A stretch of DNA of 64,000 nucleotides from Flavobacteriaceae bacterium PS02337 (GCA_029959285.1 JASCOE010000004.1:310001-374000); one strand, 5' to 3'. Shown: positions 48,142 through 58,155, counted from the first letter of the stretch. Program-made: numbers and translations. The notes: generated from the sequence alone by a model not told the origin.

Positions 48142-48840
48142 ATGAATAAAGAAATCCAACTTCAGGATCTGGGCAAAAAAGATTATAAATCGACTTGGGA
48201 ATATCAAGAAGAAATTTTTAAAGATATAGTCGATTTAAAAATCAAGAACAGAAGAGAAGAACTTGACTTGCCAACTCCAAATTATTTATTGTTTGTTGAG
48301 CATCCGCACGTTTATACTTTGGGTAAAAGCGGCGATTTAGAAAACTTATTATTAAACGAAAAACAGCTAGAAGCCAAAGGAGCAACTTTCTACAAAATCA
48401 ATCGCGGAGGTGATATTACGTATCATGGACCCGGACAAATTGTAGGATATCCAATTCTAGATTTAGAAAACTTCTTTACAGATATTCATAAATATTTGCG
48501 TTTTTTAGAAGAATCAATTATTCTGACATTGGCAGAATACGGTTTAGAATCGGGTAGAAGCGATGGAGAAACTGGAGTTTGGCTCGGTGTAGGAACTCCG
48601 TTTGCGCGTAAAATTTGTGCAATGGGCGTTCGCGCGTCACGCTGGGTAACCATGCACGGATTTGCCTTAAATGTAAATGTAGATTTAGGCTATTTTGATA
48701 ATATTATTCCGTGTGGAATTCGCGGAAAAGGTGTTACTTCTCTTAATGTTGAACTTGGAGTAGAAAAGGTTGACGAAGAAGAAGTAAAATCAAAAATTAT
48801 AAAACATTTAAAAGACTTGTTTGAAGCAGAATTTGTTTAA
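48142..48840 (+). CDS. lipB: Octanoyl-[acyl-carrier-protein]:protein N-octanoyltransferase
   Basis: The 232-residue length is exact for LipB. It moves octanoate from ACP to lipoate-dependent enzymes, the first step of lipoate synthesis. Conserved blocks are LLFVEHPHVYTLGKSGD, NRGGDITYHGPGQIVGYPILD, GVWLG and KICAMGVRASRWVTMHGFALNVN, with the catalytic lysine in KICAMG and the cysteine in IIPCGIRGKGVTSL. It begins five bases after the second lipoprotein gene. A strong terminator follows. Confidence 0.96.
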   Translation: MNKEIQLQDLGKKDYKSTWEYQEEIFKDIVDLKIKNRREELDLPTPNYLLFVEHPHVYTLGKSGDLENLLLNEKQLEAKGATFYKINRGGDITYHGPGQIVGYPILDLENFFTDIHKYLRFLEESIILTLAEYGLESGRSDGETGVWLGVGTPFARKICAMGVRASRWVTMHGFALNVNVDLGYFDNIIPCGIRGKGVTSLNVELGVEKVDEEEVKSKIIKHLKDLFEAEFV

Positions 48841-48858
48841 ACAATCTTATAAAATAGG

Positions 48859-48893
48859 AAACCGTTTCAAAACTTTTTGAAACGGTTTTTTTA
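48859..48893 (+). terminator. Intrinsic terminator of lipB
   Basis: The stem AAACCGTTTCAAAA / TTTTGAAACGGTTT with a three-base loop is followed by a T-run. It lies 18 bases after the lipB stop. Confidence 0.9.
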
Positions 48894-49066
48894 TTTTCTT
48901 CCCATAAAATACTGCTATTTCAAGAAGAATTAAATATTCTTCAATCTAAAAATAAGCTTTCAAATTTTAAACAGAAAGCTGTTTTTTTATAAAAATTGAT
49001 TCAAAAAATTGAAAAAGCATTTCTCAAAAGTTAAGATTTTGCAAGTATGGTAAATTATAGAACCTT

Positions 49067-49098
49067 TGTAATTGGCTCTTATATTTATGCTAAATTTG
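49067..49098 (+). promoter_or_regulatory. Promoter of the SnoaL-like gene
   Basis: TTG (49067-49069) and TAAATTTG (49091-49098) are 21 bases apart, matching the consensus. The promoter lies inside the upstream open frame, so the gene starts at the later ATG at 49143. The rest of the 302-base spacer holds only the lipB terminator and AT-rich DNA. Confidence 0.75.
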
Positions 49099-49142
49099 AA
49101 AACATCGCTATTAAAGTTGAATTAAATCTAACCAAATTCAGT

Positions 49143-49994
49143 ATGAGAAAAATCTACTTATTATGTTTCCTTTTTATTCTTAATGGTCTTTTTGCTCAAA
49201 AGAAAGATAAATTATATCCAATTACTGCTTACGAAAAAGTTTGGCAAGAGAAAAATAGCGATGCTCGATTGAAAATGATTAAATCGATTTGGCTTGAAGA
49301 CAGTACTTTTGAAGATCCTTCGGCATCGATAAAAGGAACTGCGGCATTTAATAATGTAATAAATGAGTTTTATAAAAAATATCCAGATGCCATTTTAACG
49401 TCTGGGGCAAAAATTGTAAAAGACAATTATGTTACTTGGGAATGGAAAATTGTAGATTCTAAAAATAAACTAATAATGGGCGGACGAGATTTCGCTCGAT
49501 TAAATGGAAAAGGTCAAGTTAGTAAAATTATCGGTTTTTGGGATAAAGATGCAACTTTGTCTGAAGCAGATGTTTTGAAAAATCTTGAAGCTGATAATTT
49601 AAAAGTGGTTGCAAAATATTATGAAAGTCTTTTTAAAACAAGAGATTTTGATACATTGGCAACTCTAATTGAAGATGGAGCAGTTTATACTCAAGCAACT
49701 GGTTTGCCATACGGAGGAACTTTTATTGGTTTTAGCGAATGGACTAAAATGTTTACCAAATCAACAGAATTCTTTGATTTACAAATAGAAAAAGAACCAA
49801 CTTATTTTAGTGATGCTTCAAAAAATGAAGTAATCATTTATTTTACGATAAATTGTAAATCGAAAAAATCAGGCAAGTCAATGTCAATGCCTATTTCAGA
49901 ACATTTTGATTTAAAGAATGGAAAAATCACTGCAGTCAGACCTTTTTATTACGATACAAAACTATTTGCTGAATTTTTGAAAAGTAAGAAGTGA
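49143..49994 (+). CDS. Exported SnoaL/NTF2-like protein with two domains
   Basis: The start at 49143 gives MRKIYLLCFLFILNGLFAQ, a clean signal peptide, and lies after the promoter. An in-frame start at 49047 would be upstream of it. The 283-residue product has two NTF2/SnoaL-like halves: ARLKMIKSIWLEDSTFEDPSAS, GTAAFNNVINEFYKKYPD and YVTWEWKI in the first, then VVAKYYESLFKTRDFDTLATLIEDG, PYGGTFIGFSEWTKMF and ISEHFDLKNGKITAVRPFYYD in the second. This fold binds small hydrophobic ligands or catalyses simple isomer or hydrolysis reactions. The function cannot be told. It is a single gene. Confidence 0.83.
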   Translation: MRKIYLLCFLFILNGLFAQKKDKLYPITAYEKVWQEKNSDARLKMIKSIWLEDSTFEDPSASIKGTAAFNNVINEFYKKYPDAILTSGAKIVKDNYVTWEWKIVDSKNKLIMGGRDFARLNGKGQVSKIIGFWDKDATLSEADVLKNLEADNLKVVAKYYESLFKTRDFDTLATLIEDGAVYTQATGLPYGGTFIGFSEWTKMFTKSTEFFDLQIEKEPTYFSDASKNEVIIYFTINCKSKKSGKSMSMPISEHFDLKNGKITAVRPFYYDTKLFAEFLKSKK

Positions 49995-50035
49995 TTTAGT
50001 GAAGAGTGATTAGTAAAAAGTGAGAGTGAAAAATA

Positions 50036-50067
50036 AAAAAACGACCTAACATTTAGGTCGTTTTTTT
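50036..50067. terminator. Bidirectional terminator between the SnoaL-like gene and rnhB
   Basis: The stem AAACGACCTAA / TTAGGTCGTTT with an A-run and T-run on its sides lies between the converging genes and overlaps the rnhB stop by two bases. Confidence 0.88.
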
Positions 50068-50731
50068 ATTCGAAGAAATTGAGTTCTAATTGTTCAGGTA
50101 AGAGTCTAAAACTCATTCGGTGGTATTTTGTTGGTCCAAATTCTTTTATGGCAGCGCGATGTTCTTTGGTTGGATAACCTTTATTCTGTTTCCAATTGTA
50201 CATAGGAAACTCTTCGTGAATTTGATCCATATATTCGTCACGATATGTTTTTGCTAAAACGGAAGCAGCTGCAATACTCAAATATTTTCCGTCACCTTTT
50301 ATAATACTTTGATTTGGAATTGATTTTAGCAATGCAATTTCATCAGCAGTAAATTGTTTTCCAAAAGTATTTTTAAGTCCGAGTTTGGCATTCAAAGCGC
50401 GATTTCCATCGACAATGATGTATTCGGGAACATGTTTTAATTTCAAAATACATTCTTGCATTCCTTTCATAGAAGCATTTAGAATATTTATTTCGTCAAT
50501 TTCATCTGGAAATAAATGTGTAACGGCAAAGCAAACGGCCTGTTCTTCAATAATTGGTCTTAAAAGCGCTCTCGTTTTTTCTGATAATTGTTTACTATCA
50601 TTTAAAATTTGATTTTCAAAATTTTCAGGCAAAATTATGGCTGCAGCAGTTACTGGACCTGCCAGACACCCTCTTCCGGCTTCGTCAGTTCCGGTTTCTA
50701 AAACAAATCCTGAATAATTAAGTTGCAACAT
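50066..50731 (-). CDS. rnhB: Ribonuclease HII
   Basis: This 221-residue enzyme removes RNA from RNA-DNA hybrids and single ribonucleotides from DNA. Catalytic acids are D16 and E17 in GTDEAGRG. The pair [11 protein letters not shown] and the later YIIVDGN and [16 protein letters not shown] blocks carry the other two metal ligands. The length and the order of motifs are as in E. coli RnhB. It is a single gene, with a terminator shared with the SnoaL-like gene. No exact TAnnTTTG box is seen upstream; AATATTTG is the closest. Confidence 0.96.
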   Translation of the reverse strand: MLQLNYSGFVLETGTDEAGRGCLAGPVTAAAIILPENFENQILNDSKQLSEKTRALLRPIIEEQAVCFAVTHLFPDEIDEINILNASMKGMQECILKLKHVPEYIIVDGNRALNAKLGLKNTFGKQFTADEIALLKSIPNQSIIKGDGKYLSIAAASVLAKTYRDEYMDQIHEEFPMYNWKQNKGYPTKEHRAAIKEFGPTKYHRMSFRLLPEQLELNFFE

Positions 50732-51236
50732 ATTTATTTTTTTACTGACACAAATATTGTGCTTTTTTTTAGAAAATTATCAAAAAAAGAAATTCAAAAT
50801 CGGAAAAAATCGTTTTTAAAATTCTAAAAAGTGATTGAACATTTGATTATTTATGTTTTAAAAATGCTTTTTTGGATCTGTTTTTTTTGATTAGAAAAAA
50901 GAAATGAGTTAAGTGAAAAAATGTAAAATATGATAAAATATACTTTTTTACACTTTAATTTATTAAGAAAAATCTTTTTTAAGTGAGTTTTAAAGCTTAT
51001 AAAAACAATGATTTATCTTACTTTTTATGTTAATATTTTGTTAAAATTAATCCTGTCTTTTTCTTCTAAAATTAAGATTTTTGTTACATAAAATGCATTT
51101 AGAGGCGTTAAATGTTGTTTTAAAGCGCTTTTTGTTAATTTAAAATTAATTATATGCAAATTAAGTGTTAAAATCACCTTGTAATTTTAAGAAATAATTA
51201 AGATGTTTGTCGCCTACTAATTCAAAACAAATTAAA
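50732..51236. other. Long AT-rich divergent spacer before the SusC gene
   Basis: No gene, tRNA or strong hairpin was found in about 500 bases. The final 130 bases have AT-rich words such as GAGGCGTTAAATG and TAAAGCGCTTTT that might be an operator for the SusC/SusD pair. No exact -7 box was seen. Confidence 0.35.
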
Positions 51237-54200
51237 ATGAAATTAAAATTACTATGGATTTATTCGCTATTGGTAGCGTTGTCTATTCAGTTTTCTTACG
51301 CTCAAGAGAGGACTGTAACTGGTGTTGTTTCAGGTAATGCTGGAGTTATTCCCGGTGTTAATGTTGTTGTAAAAGGCACCAAAGTAAGTACACAAACCGA
51401 TTTTGATGGAAGCTACTCTATCAAAGCAAAAGCTGGAGATGTACTTCTTTTTTCTTATGTTGAAATGGATGATATTTCAGCAGTTGTTGGGCAATCTTCA
51501 ACAGTTAATGTTAAAATGAAGGATTCTGGAAAAGCCTTAGATGAAGTGGTTGTTGTAGCTTACGGTAAAACAAAGAAAAGCTCTTATACAGGTTCAGCTG
51601 TTTCAATTAAAGGAGAAGATTTTGCCAATAGAGCAGCTACAAACGTTTTGTCTACAATTGAAGGTGCTTCTTCGGGAGTTCAAATTCAAAGTGCTTCTGG
51701 ACAGCCAGGTGCTGCTCCAGCGATCAGAATACGTGGTTTTAGTTCTATTAACGGATCAAATACACCACTTTATGTTGTAGATGGTGTTCCTTTTTCAGGA
51801 GATATTAGCAATTTGAATGCTGCTGATATTGAAAGTTTAACGGTTTTAAAAGATGCTTCTTCAACATCTTTATACGGATCTAAAGCTGCAAATGGTGTTA
51901 TTATCATTACTACAAAAACTGGTAAAACTTCAAAAGATAAATTCTCTTTAAATGTTAGTCAAGGTATGAGTTCAAGGCTAATAAAAGAGTATGAAAGAGT
52001 AAATGCTTTTGATTATTATCCTTTAGAATGGGAAGCAATTAGAAATAGCCGTCCGATGGGCACACCAGCTCAAGTTGACGCAGCAAATGCATTTGCTTCT
52101 ACTAGGGTTCCTGTTGTTTTAGTTACAAATCCGTTTAATGTGGCAGCCGATAAAATAGTTGGTACAGATGGAAAAATAAATCCTGCAGCTAGTTTGCTAT
52201 ATCCTCAAGATTTAGATTGGGCAGCTCCATTAGAAAGAGCGGGTGTTCGCCAAAATGTTGATTTTTCTTATCAAGGTAAAACGGAGAAATCAAATTATTT
52301 TGCTTCTCTTGGTTATGTAAATGAAGAAGGATATTTACGTAAATCTGATTATGAAAGAATAGCGGCAAGATTAAACCTTACTACATCTTTAAAAGAATGG
52401 TTTAAAACTGGACTTAACCTTTCAGGAACAACTACAGATTCTAATTTGGCTGTTAATGGTGTTGATAATACAAGTTCTTTTAATAACCCATTTAGAACTA
52501 TTAGATATATGGGTCCAATTTACCCAGTTTATGATCATACTTCTACAGGAGATTATGTTTATGATGCTTTGGGTAATAAAGTATACTCAACAGTTAGAGG
52601 TACTGGAGCTTCTAATGGTAGAAATATCGTTTATGAAACTTTAAATAATACAGATAATACAAAAGGTACAGCATTATCTGCACGTGCATTTGCAGAGGTT
52701 AAATTTTTGAGAGATTTTAAATTTACATTTAATGCATCTTTGGATAAATCGTACAACAATAGAACGTATACTTATAATATTAAAATTGGAGACGGTGCGC
52801 CAACAGGATTAATTGCAAAAGAAGATAGAATTATTACCGGAGTTACATATAACCAATTGTTAAACTACGATAAAAAAATTGGTAATCATACCATTTCTGT
52901 TTTAGCTGGTCACGAAAGTTTTGATTACGAAAGAAACTGGCTTAATGGTACAAAAACGGGTCAGGTTTCTCCTGATAATCCAGAGTTTATTAACTATGCA
53001 ACTACTACAGAATTAAGTTCTTATACTAGAAATTACGGAACAGAATCTTATTTCTCAAGATTAGGATATGACTACAAAGATAAGTATATCGTTTCAGGTT
53101 CATTTAGAAGAGATGGTTCTTCAAAATTTGCTAAAGATAACCGTTGGGGTAACTTCTGGTCATTTGGAGGTGCTTGGGTTCTTTCTAGAGAAAGTTTCTT
53201 AGAAAATGTTACTTGGCTTAATGAATTGAAATTAAGAGCTTCGATAGGTGAAGTTGGTAACGACTCTCATACTAGTAACGACGACTTAAGTTTTTATGTT
53301 AGTCAGCCTACATTTAGTTTAGGATATGATAACGGAAGCGAAGGTGGAGTTGTAACAAACGCGGCTGGAGCGGCAAATTTACAGTGGGAAAAAAATACTC
53401 AAAAAGATATTGCAGTCGAATTTGGATTGTTTAAAAATAGACTTAGAGGTAGTGTTGAATATTATAACAGAAATACAGATGGATTAATTTTTTCTGTACC
53501 AAATCCTTTATCTTCAGGTTTAGATAATAGAATTGAGAATATCGGTTCTATGGTAAACAAAGGTTTTGAAATTTCATTGGATGGTGTTGTTGTAAAAACA
53601 AATGATTTCTCTTGGGGATTAAATGTAAATGCTTCAACAATTAAAAATGAGATTACAAGTTTGCCTCAAAAAGAAATTATCAATGGAACTAAAAAATTAA
53701 TGGTTGGACAATCTATGTATGACTATTGGTTAAGAGATTGGTATGGTGTAGATCCTAATGATGGATATGCTTTATATGTTTCAGACCCAGCTCTAATTGT
53801 TGCTGGAGATGCTACGCAAAGAGTTGTTAATGGGGTTAATGTTACAACTGATCAGAATAAAGCATTGTACCATTATGCAGATTCTGCAATTCCAGATTTA
53901 TATGGAAGTTTTGGTACTAATGTAGAATATAAAGGTTTAAGATTAGAAGTTTTATTTTCTTACCAAATTGGTGGTATGATGTACGATTCTAACTATGCTG
54001 CACTTATGCATACAGGTAATAATTACGGATCTGCTTTAAGTGTAGATGCTCTAAACAGATGGCAAAAACCAGGAGATATTACTGATGTTCCAAGAATGGA
54101 TATTAACAGAAATACACAATCAACTGCAGCTTCTGACAGATGGTTAATTGGTTCAGATTACTTATCTCTAAGACAAGTTAATTTATCATATAAAATGCCT

Positions 54201-54377
54201 TCTGAGTTAATTACAAAATTAGGAGTAGATAATGCTACTTTGTATGTAAATGGTGAGAATTTAATGTTATTCACTAAACGTCAGGGATTAGATCCAAGTC
54301 AAACTTTTAATGGAACAACTCAAAATAGATACACTCCTTCTAGAGTTATTACTTTAGGTTTGAACTTAAACTTTTAA
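51237..54377 (+). CDS. SusC/RagA-type TonB-linked outer membrane protein
   Basis: The start is taken at the ATG at 51237 (MKLKLLWIYSLLVALSIQFSYAQ); a TTG at 51207 would add ten residues before the signal peptide. The 1046-residue protein has the signal, a carboxypeptidase-regulatory-like domain (about 25-105, GVVSGNAGVIPGVNVVVKGT) and a TonB box (ALDEVVVVAYG). The plug has IRIRGFSSINGSNTPLYVVDG and VLKDASSTSLYGSKAANGVI, and the barrel ends VITLGLNLNF. This is the standard SusC layout. It forms a pedal-bin importer with the SusD gene 11 bases downstream. The ligand is unknown, since no CAZyme or regulator is encoded next to it. Confidence 0.95.
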   Translation: MKLKLLWIYSLLVALSIQFSYAQERTVTGVVSGNAGVIPGVNVVVKGTKVSTQTDFDGSYSIKAKAGDVLLFSYVEMDDISAVVGQSSTVNVKMKDSGKALDEVVVVAYGKTKKSSYTGSAVSIKGEDFANRAATNVLSTIEGASSGVQIQSASGQPGAAPAIRIRGFSSINGSNTPLYVVDGVPFSGDISNLNAADIESLTVLKDASSTSLYGSKAANGVIIITTKTGKTSKDKFSLNVSQGMSSRLIKEYERVNAFDYYPLEWEAIRNSRPMGTPAQVDAANAFASTRVPVVLVTNPFNVAADKIVGTDGKINPAASLLYPQDLDWAAPLERAGVRQNVDFSYQGKTEKSNYFASLGYVNEEGYLRKSDYERIAARLNLTTSLKEWFKTGLNLSGTTTDSNLAVNGVDNTSSFNNPFRTIRYMGPIYPVYDHTSTGDYVYDALGNKVYSTVRGTGASNGRNIVYETLNNTDNTKGTALSARAFAEVKFLRDFKFTFNASLDKSYNNRTYTYNIKIGDGAPTGLIAKEDRIITGVTYNQLLNYDKKIGNHTISVLAGHESFDYERNWLNGTKTGQVSPDNPEFINYATTTELSSYTRNYGTESYFSRLGYDYKDKYIVSGSFRRDGSSKFAKDNRWGNFWSFGGAWVLSRESFLENVTWLNELKLRASIGEVGNDSHTSNDDLSFYVSQPTFSLGYDNGSEGGVVTNAAGAANLQWEKNTQKDIAVEFGLFKNRLRGSVEYYNRNTDGLIFSVPNPLSSGLDNRIENIGSMVNKGFEISLDGVVVKTNDFSWGLNVNASTIKNEITSLPQKEIINGTKKLMVGQSMYDYWLRDWYGVDPNDGYALYVSDPALIVAGDATQRVVNGVNVTTDQNKALYHYADSAIPDLYGSFGTNVEYKGLRLEVLFSYQIGGMMYDSNYAALMHTGNNYGSALSVDALNRWQKPGDITDVPRMDINRNTQSTAASDRWLIGSDYLSLRQVNLSYKMPSELITKLGVDNATLYVNGENLMLFTKRQGLDPSQTFNGTTQNRYTPSRVITLGLNLNF

Positions 54378-54388
54378 AAAAATATAGT

Positions 54389-55864
54389 ATGAAATCAAAT
54401 TATATAAAACAGATATTTTTAGCATTATCATTATTAATGCTAGCCTCTTGTTCAGAAGATTTTTTAGATAAAACACCCACGGAATTTATTGATTACGAGG
54501 GGTCTACTAAAACGACTGAGAATTTAATGACACTTCTGAATGGAATTCATAGATCACTATATGTAAGATATGAATCTAATCAAAATGAAAATGGATTAGG
54601 AAGTTTGATGCAGCAGGTTGATATTGCTGGAGATGATGTTGTTTTTCCTGTTACAAACGGATGGTTTTTACAAGTTTACAACTGGAATGGTGTAGCAAAT
54701 GAGAATGCTCAGGATATCAGATTCCCTTACAGAACTTATTACAGAATTATTAGAAATGCTAATACAATTATTAATGCTACTGATGCTGCTGTAGGTTCAG
54801 ATGCAGATAAAAAAATTGTAAAAGGTCAGGCATTACTATATAGAGCTTTTTCTCACTATCAATTAGTTCAGCTATTTGGAAAGAGATATGTAAACGGAAC
54901 TACAAATTCTCAACTTGGAGTGCCAATTATTTTAACAGTTGGAAATGAAACTTTTCCTCGTTCGACAGTTGAAGAAGTGTATGCTCAGATTAATAAAGAT
55001 TTAGATGAAGCAAATGTTTTATTAGTTGGTTATACAAAGCCAAACAATTCTCATTTAGGTTTAAAAGTTGCTCAAGGTTTAAAAGCGAGAGTTGCTTTAA
55101 CTCAAGGGAATTGGGCTATTGCAGCAGATTATGCAGCTAAAGCTAAAACAGGTATAAATTTAATGAGTACTTCTGAATATGTAAAAGGGTTTAACGACTT
55201 TAATAACGTAGAATGGATGTGGGGAAGCCATATTAATGAAGTTCAAACAGATTATTTTGGAAATTTTGGTGCTTATATGTCAAGAAATTACAATTCGACA
55301 GTTATTCGTTCTTGTCCAAAAGCAATCAATAGTAAACTTTATAATTTGATTCCAACTACCGACGTGCGTTCAACTTTGTTTGATAGAACTGGAAGACACA
55401 CAGCATTAAATTTACCAACTACATATGCAAAATTTCCGTTTACAAGTCAGAAATTTTTATCTATAAGCACAGGAGATAGTAGATGTGATATTCCTTACAT
55501 GCGTGTTGCAGAAATGTATCTTATTGAAGCAGAAGCAAAAGCTAGATTAGGACAAGCAGATGCTAATACTGTATTGTTTACATTAGTAAAGAGTAGAAAC
55601 CCTTCTTATGTATTATCTACAAATACTGGTCAAGCTTTAGTTGATGAAATTTGGTTCCAAAGAAGAATCGAATTATGGGGAGAAGGTTTTAGATTTTATG
55701 ACTTAAAGAGAACAAATTCTGCTCTTGATAGAACTGGAGCAAATCATGATTCAGCAGTAACTGGTGGTGTGCTTACTGTTCCTGCAACAGACAAAAGATG
55801 GCAGTGGCTAATTCCTAGAGCAGAGATCAATGCTAACCCATTAATTGTTCAAAACGAACTATAA
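54389..55864 (+). CDS. SusD/RagB family nutrient-binding lipoprotein
   Basis: This 491-residue lipoprotein has its signal ending at C21 (LASCSEDFLDKTP). The SEDFLDKTPTEF start is typical of SusD. TPR-like helices follow (RIIRNANTIINATDAA, KGQALLYRAFSHYQLVQLFG), then the C-terminal block IPYMRVAEMYLIEAEAKARLG and LVDEIWFQRRIELWGEGFRFYDLKR, and LIPRAEINANPLIVQN at the end. It caps the SusC barrel on the cell surface. A GC-rich hairpin about 130 bases downstream may end the two-gene unit. Confidence 0.95.
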   Translation: MKSNYIKQIFLALSLLMLASCSEDFLDKTPTEFIDYEGSTKTTENLMTLLNGIHRSLYVRYESNQNENGLGSLMQQVDIAGDDVVFPVTNGWFLQVYNWNGVANENAQDIRFPYRTYYRIIRNANTIINATDAAVGSDADKKIVKGQALLYRAFSHYQLVQLFGKRYVNGTTNSQLGVPIILTVGNETFPRSTVEEVYAQINKDLDEANVLLVGYTKPNNSHLGLKVAQGLKARVALTQGNWAIAADYAAKAKTGINLMSTSEYVKGFNDFNNVEWMWGSHINEVQTDYFGNFGAYMSRNYNSTVIRSCPKAINSKLYNLIPTTDVRSTLFDRTGRHTALNLPTTYAKFPFTSQKFLSISTGDSRCDIPYMRVAEMYLIEAEAKARLGQADANTVLFTLVKSRNPSYVLSTNTGQALVDEIWFQRRIELWGEGFRFYDLKRTNSALDRTGANHDSAVTGGVLTVPATDKRWQWLIPRAEINANPLIVQNEL

Positions 55865-55988
55865 TTGTAATTTAATTTTAGGAAGGATTTTATTTTTAAA
55901 AAGATTTATAAAGCATAAAAGCGTTAAATTTTCTCCTTCTTAATTGATTATTACAGGAAACAATAATTATTTTGATTTTTTTTGAAAG

Positions 55989-56016
55989 CCCCGTATACTT
56001 TGTGTACGGGGTTTTC
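55989..56016 (+). terminator. Terminator of the SusC/SusD unit
   Basis: The stem CCCCGTATAC / GTGTACGGGG with a three-base loop is followed by TTTTCGTTT. It lies about 125 bases after the SusD stop. Confidence 0.75.
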
Positions 56017-56088
56017 GTTTCAAAATATTGAAGCGATTTTCGTTTTATATTATATATTATGTTTTTTCGTTTATACGTTTTTATCTTT

Positions 56089-56096
56089 TACCTTTG
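56089..56096 (+). promoter_or_regulatory. -7 box of the putative porin gene
   Basis: TACCTTTG fits TAnnTTTG and ends 42 bases before the ATG at 56139. No TTG is present at -33. Confidence 0.5.
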
Positions 56097-56138
56097 CTTA
56101 GCAAATTTTGTCAAAATAAATTTATATAAAGCCATCAA

Positions 56139-58112
56139 ATGAGAATATTCATTTTTCTATATCTATTAGTTGTACCAACTTTATTGTTTTCTCAAGAAAA
56201 AAAAACCGCTCCTAAAAAGGATTTAGATATGAATACGGAATATTCTAGTATTACAGATACCGTAAAAAAGAAAAAGCAAAAAATAGCAACTATAGATCAA
56301 TATAAAATTGTCACACTTGAACACGATACCATTTATGCGGATACTTCGCTAACAATAAAAAGCGCTTACAGACAAAATCATCTTAGAAAAGATCTTTTTG
56401 GACATTTGGAAATGTCAAATATCGGTCAGCCAATAAGTACTGTACAATATAGCTTAACGAGTTTTTCTCCGTATCCAGAAATTGGTTTTACAGGAAAACA
56501 TTCTAATTACATTCAGGCAGATCAAATCAGATATTATTCTGTAGCGACGCCTTTAACAGAGCTATTTTTTAATACAACAATTAACAAAGGACAAAACGTA
56601 GATTCTTTTATTACCTTAAATACATCTAAAAATTTAAACTTTTCAATTGCTTACAGAGGTTTAAGGTCTGAAGGAGATTATATCAATCAATTGGTTAGTG
56701 CTGGAAATTTCAGATTTACGACAAGTTATGCTACAACCAGCAGACGTTATGCCATAAATGCACATTTCGCAAATCAAGATATTCTAAATGAGGAAAATGG
56801 AGGTATTACAAATGTTTCCAATTTTGAAAGTAATGATCCTGATTTTAAAAACAGACAAAGATTGCAAGTTTATTTGACGGATGCTGAATCTTTTATGAAA
56901 GGAAGACGATTGTTTTTTGATCATGCATTTAGAGTAAATCCAACCGACGGAAGCAATAATTTGTATGTAACGCATCAATTTAATTACGAGTATAAAGCGT
57001 ATGAATATAAACAGCCAACAGTGATTTCTTCAGTTACAGATGAGAATAATGTAACAACGAGAGTACAACGTTTTGGCGATTCTTATGCTGCAAGCAATAT
57101 TAACGATCAAACGCGATACGAAAGACTTTACAATAAATTTGGAGCTGCTTACGAGAATTCGCTGTTAGGAAAATTTAATTTTTTTATAGATGATTACAGA
57201 TCGAATTATCAATATGATAAAGTTATTATTGATGCTTCAAATAACGCTATTCCTTCTCATTTATATATGCAATTCAACAGTGTTGGAGGACAATACGAAT
57301 ATCAAAAAAACAAATGGAATGGTAGATTTTTGTATTCTAGATCAATAGGAAATCAATCTCTTTCGGATTTAGATGCGAAATTAAAATACGATCTAAATGA
57401 GAAAATTAAGTTCGATTTTAGATATCGTAATATTAATAAACTGCCGAACAATAATTATAATTTATTTCAAAGTAGCTGGATAGATTATAATTGGTCGAAG
57501 AATTTTAAAAATGAAAAAATTAATTCGCTAAGTGCCGAAATTACTACGCCTTGGTTGACAGGACAAGTTCAGTATACAGTATTGAATGATCATTTATATT
57601 TTAGAGATAAATCAACAGTAGAAAATGTTCAGATTATTGAACCTGTACAATACGGAAATGCAATTAATTATTTAGAAATAAGAGCAAGCCGAGAATTCAA
57701 ATTTGGTCGTTTTGCGTTAGATAATACACTTTTGTACCAAAAAGTAGATCAATCAGATTTGATTTTAAATCTTCCGGAATTTGTAACCAGAAATACATTT
57801 TATTATTCGGATAATTTGTTTAAAAAGGCATTATTTCTGCAAACGGGAATTGTATTTAATTATTTGACAGAATATTACGGAGATGATTATAATCCTGTCA
57901 TTTCTGAATTTTTTGTGCAGCAAAATAAAAAAATTGGTGGTTTTGCAACATTCGATTTTTTCGTAAATGCAAGAATTCGTCAAACTCGTTTTTATTTAAA
58001 AGCAGAACATTTAAATGCGTTATTTTCGCAGAGCAATTACTACTCAACGCCTAATATTCCTTATCGTGATTTTGTAATACGCTTTGGTTTAGTTTGGAAT
58101 TTCTTCCAATAA
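56139..58112 (+). CDS. Putative porin (outer membrane barrel)
   Basis: This 657-residue protein has a signal peptide (about 1-19, LLVVPTLLFSQEKK) and a long series of amphipathic strands rich in Tyr, Asn and Phe. Examples are FSIAYRGLRSEGDYINQL, TSRRYAINAHFANQDILNEENG, FKNRQRLQVYLTDAES and YQYDKVIIDASNN. It ends RDFVIRFGLVWNFFQ; an aromatic near the C-terminus is usual for outer-membrane barrels. It resembles the Bacteroidota putative porin family. There is no TonB box or plug, so it should be a passive channel. It lies 44 bases before the cystathionine beta-synthase gene, perhaps by chance. Confidence 0.8.
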   Translation: MRIFIFLYLLVVPTLLFSQEKKTAPKKDLDMNTEYSSITDTVKKKKQKIATIDQYKIVTLEHDTIYADTSLTIKSAYRQNHLRKDLFGHLEMSNIGQPISTVQYSLTSFSPYPEIGFTGKHSNYIQADQIRYYSVATPLTELFFNTTINKGQNVDSFITLNTSKNLNFSIAYRGLRSEGDYINQLVSAGNFRFTTSYATTSRRYAINAHFANQDILNEENGGITNVSNFESNDPDFKNRQRLQVYLTDAESFMKGRRLFFDHAFRVNPTDGSNNLYVTHQFNYEYKAYEYKQPTVISSVTDENNVTTRVQRFGDSYAASNINDQTRYERLYNKFGAAYENSLLGKFNFFIDDYRSNYQYDKVIIDASNNAIPSHLYMQFNSVGGQYEYQKNKWNGRFLYSRSIGNQSLSDLDAKLKYDLNEKIKFDFRYRNINKLPNNNYNLFQSSWIDYNWSKNFKNEKINSLSAEITTPWLTGQVQYTVLNDHLYFRDKSTVENVQIIEPVQYGNAINYLEIRASREFKFGRFALDNTLLYQKVDQSDLILNLPEFVTRNTFYYSDNLFKKALFLQTGIVFNYLTEYYGDDYNPVISEFFVQQNKKIGGFATFDFFVNARIRQTRFYLKAEHLNALFSQSNYYSTPNIPYRDFVIRFGLVWNFFQ

Positions 58113-58155
58113 AAGGCTTGATTTAATTAGAACCACATATTAAACTTAAATAAAA

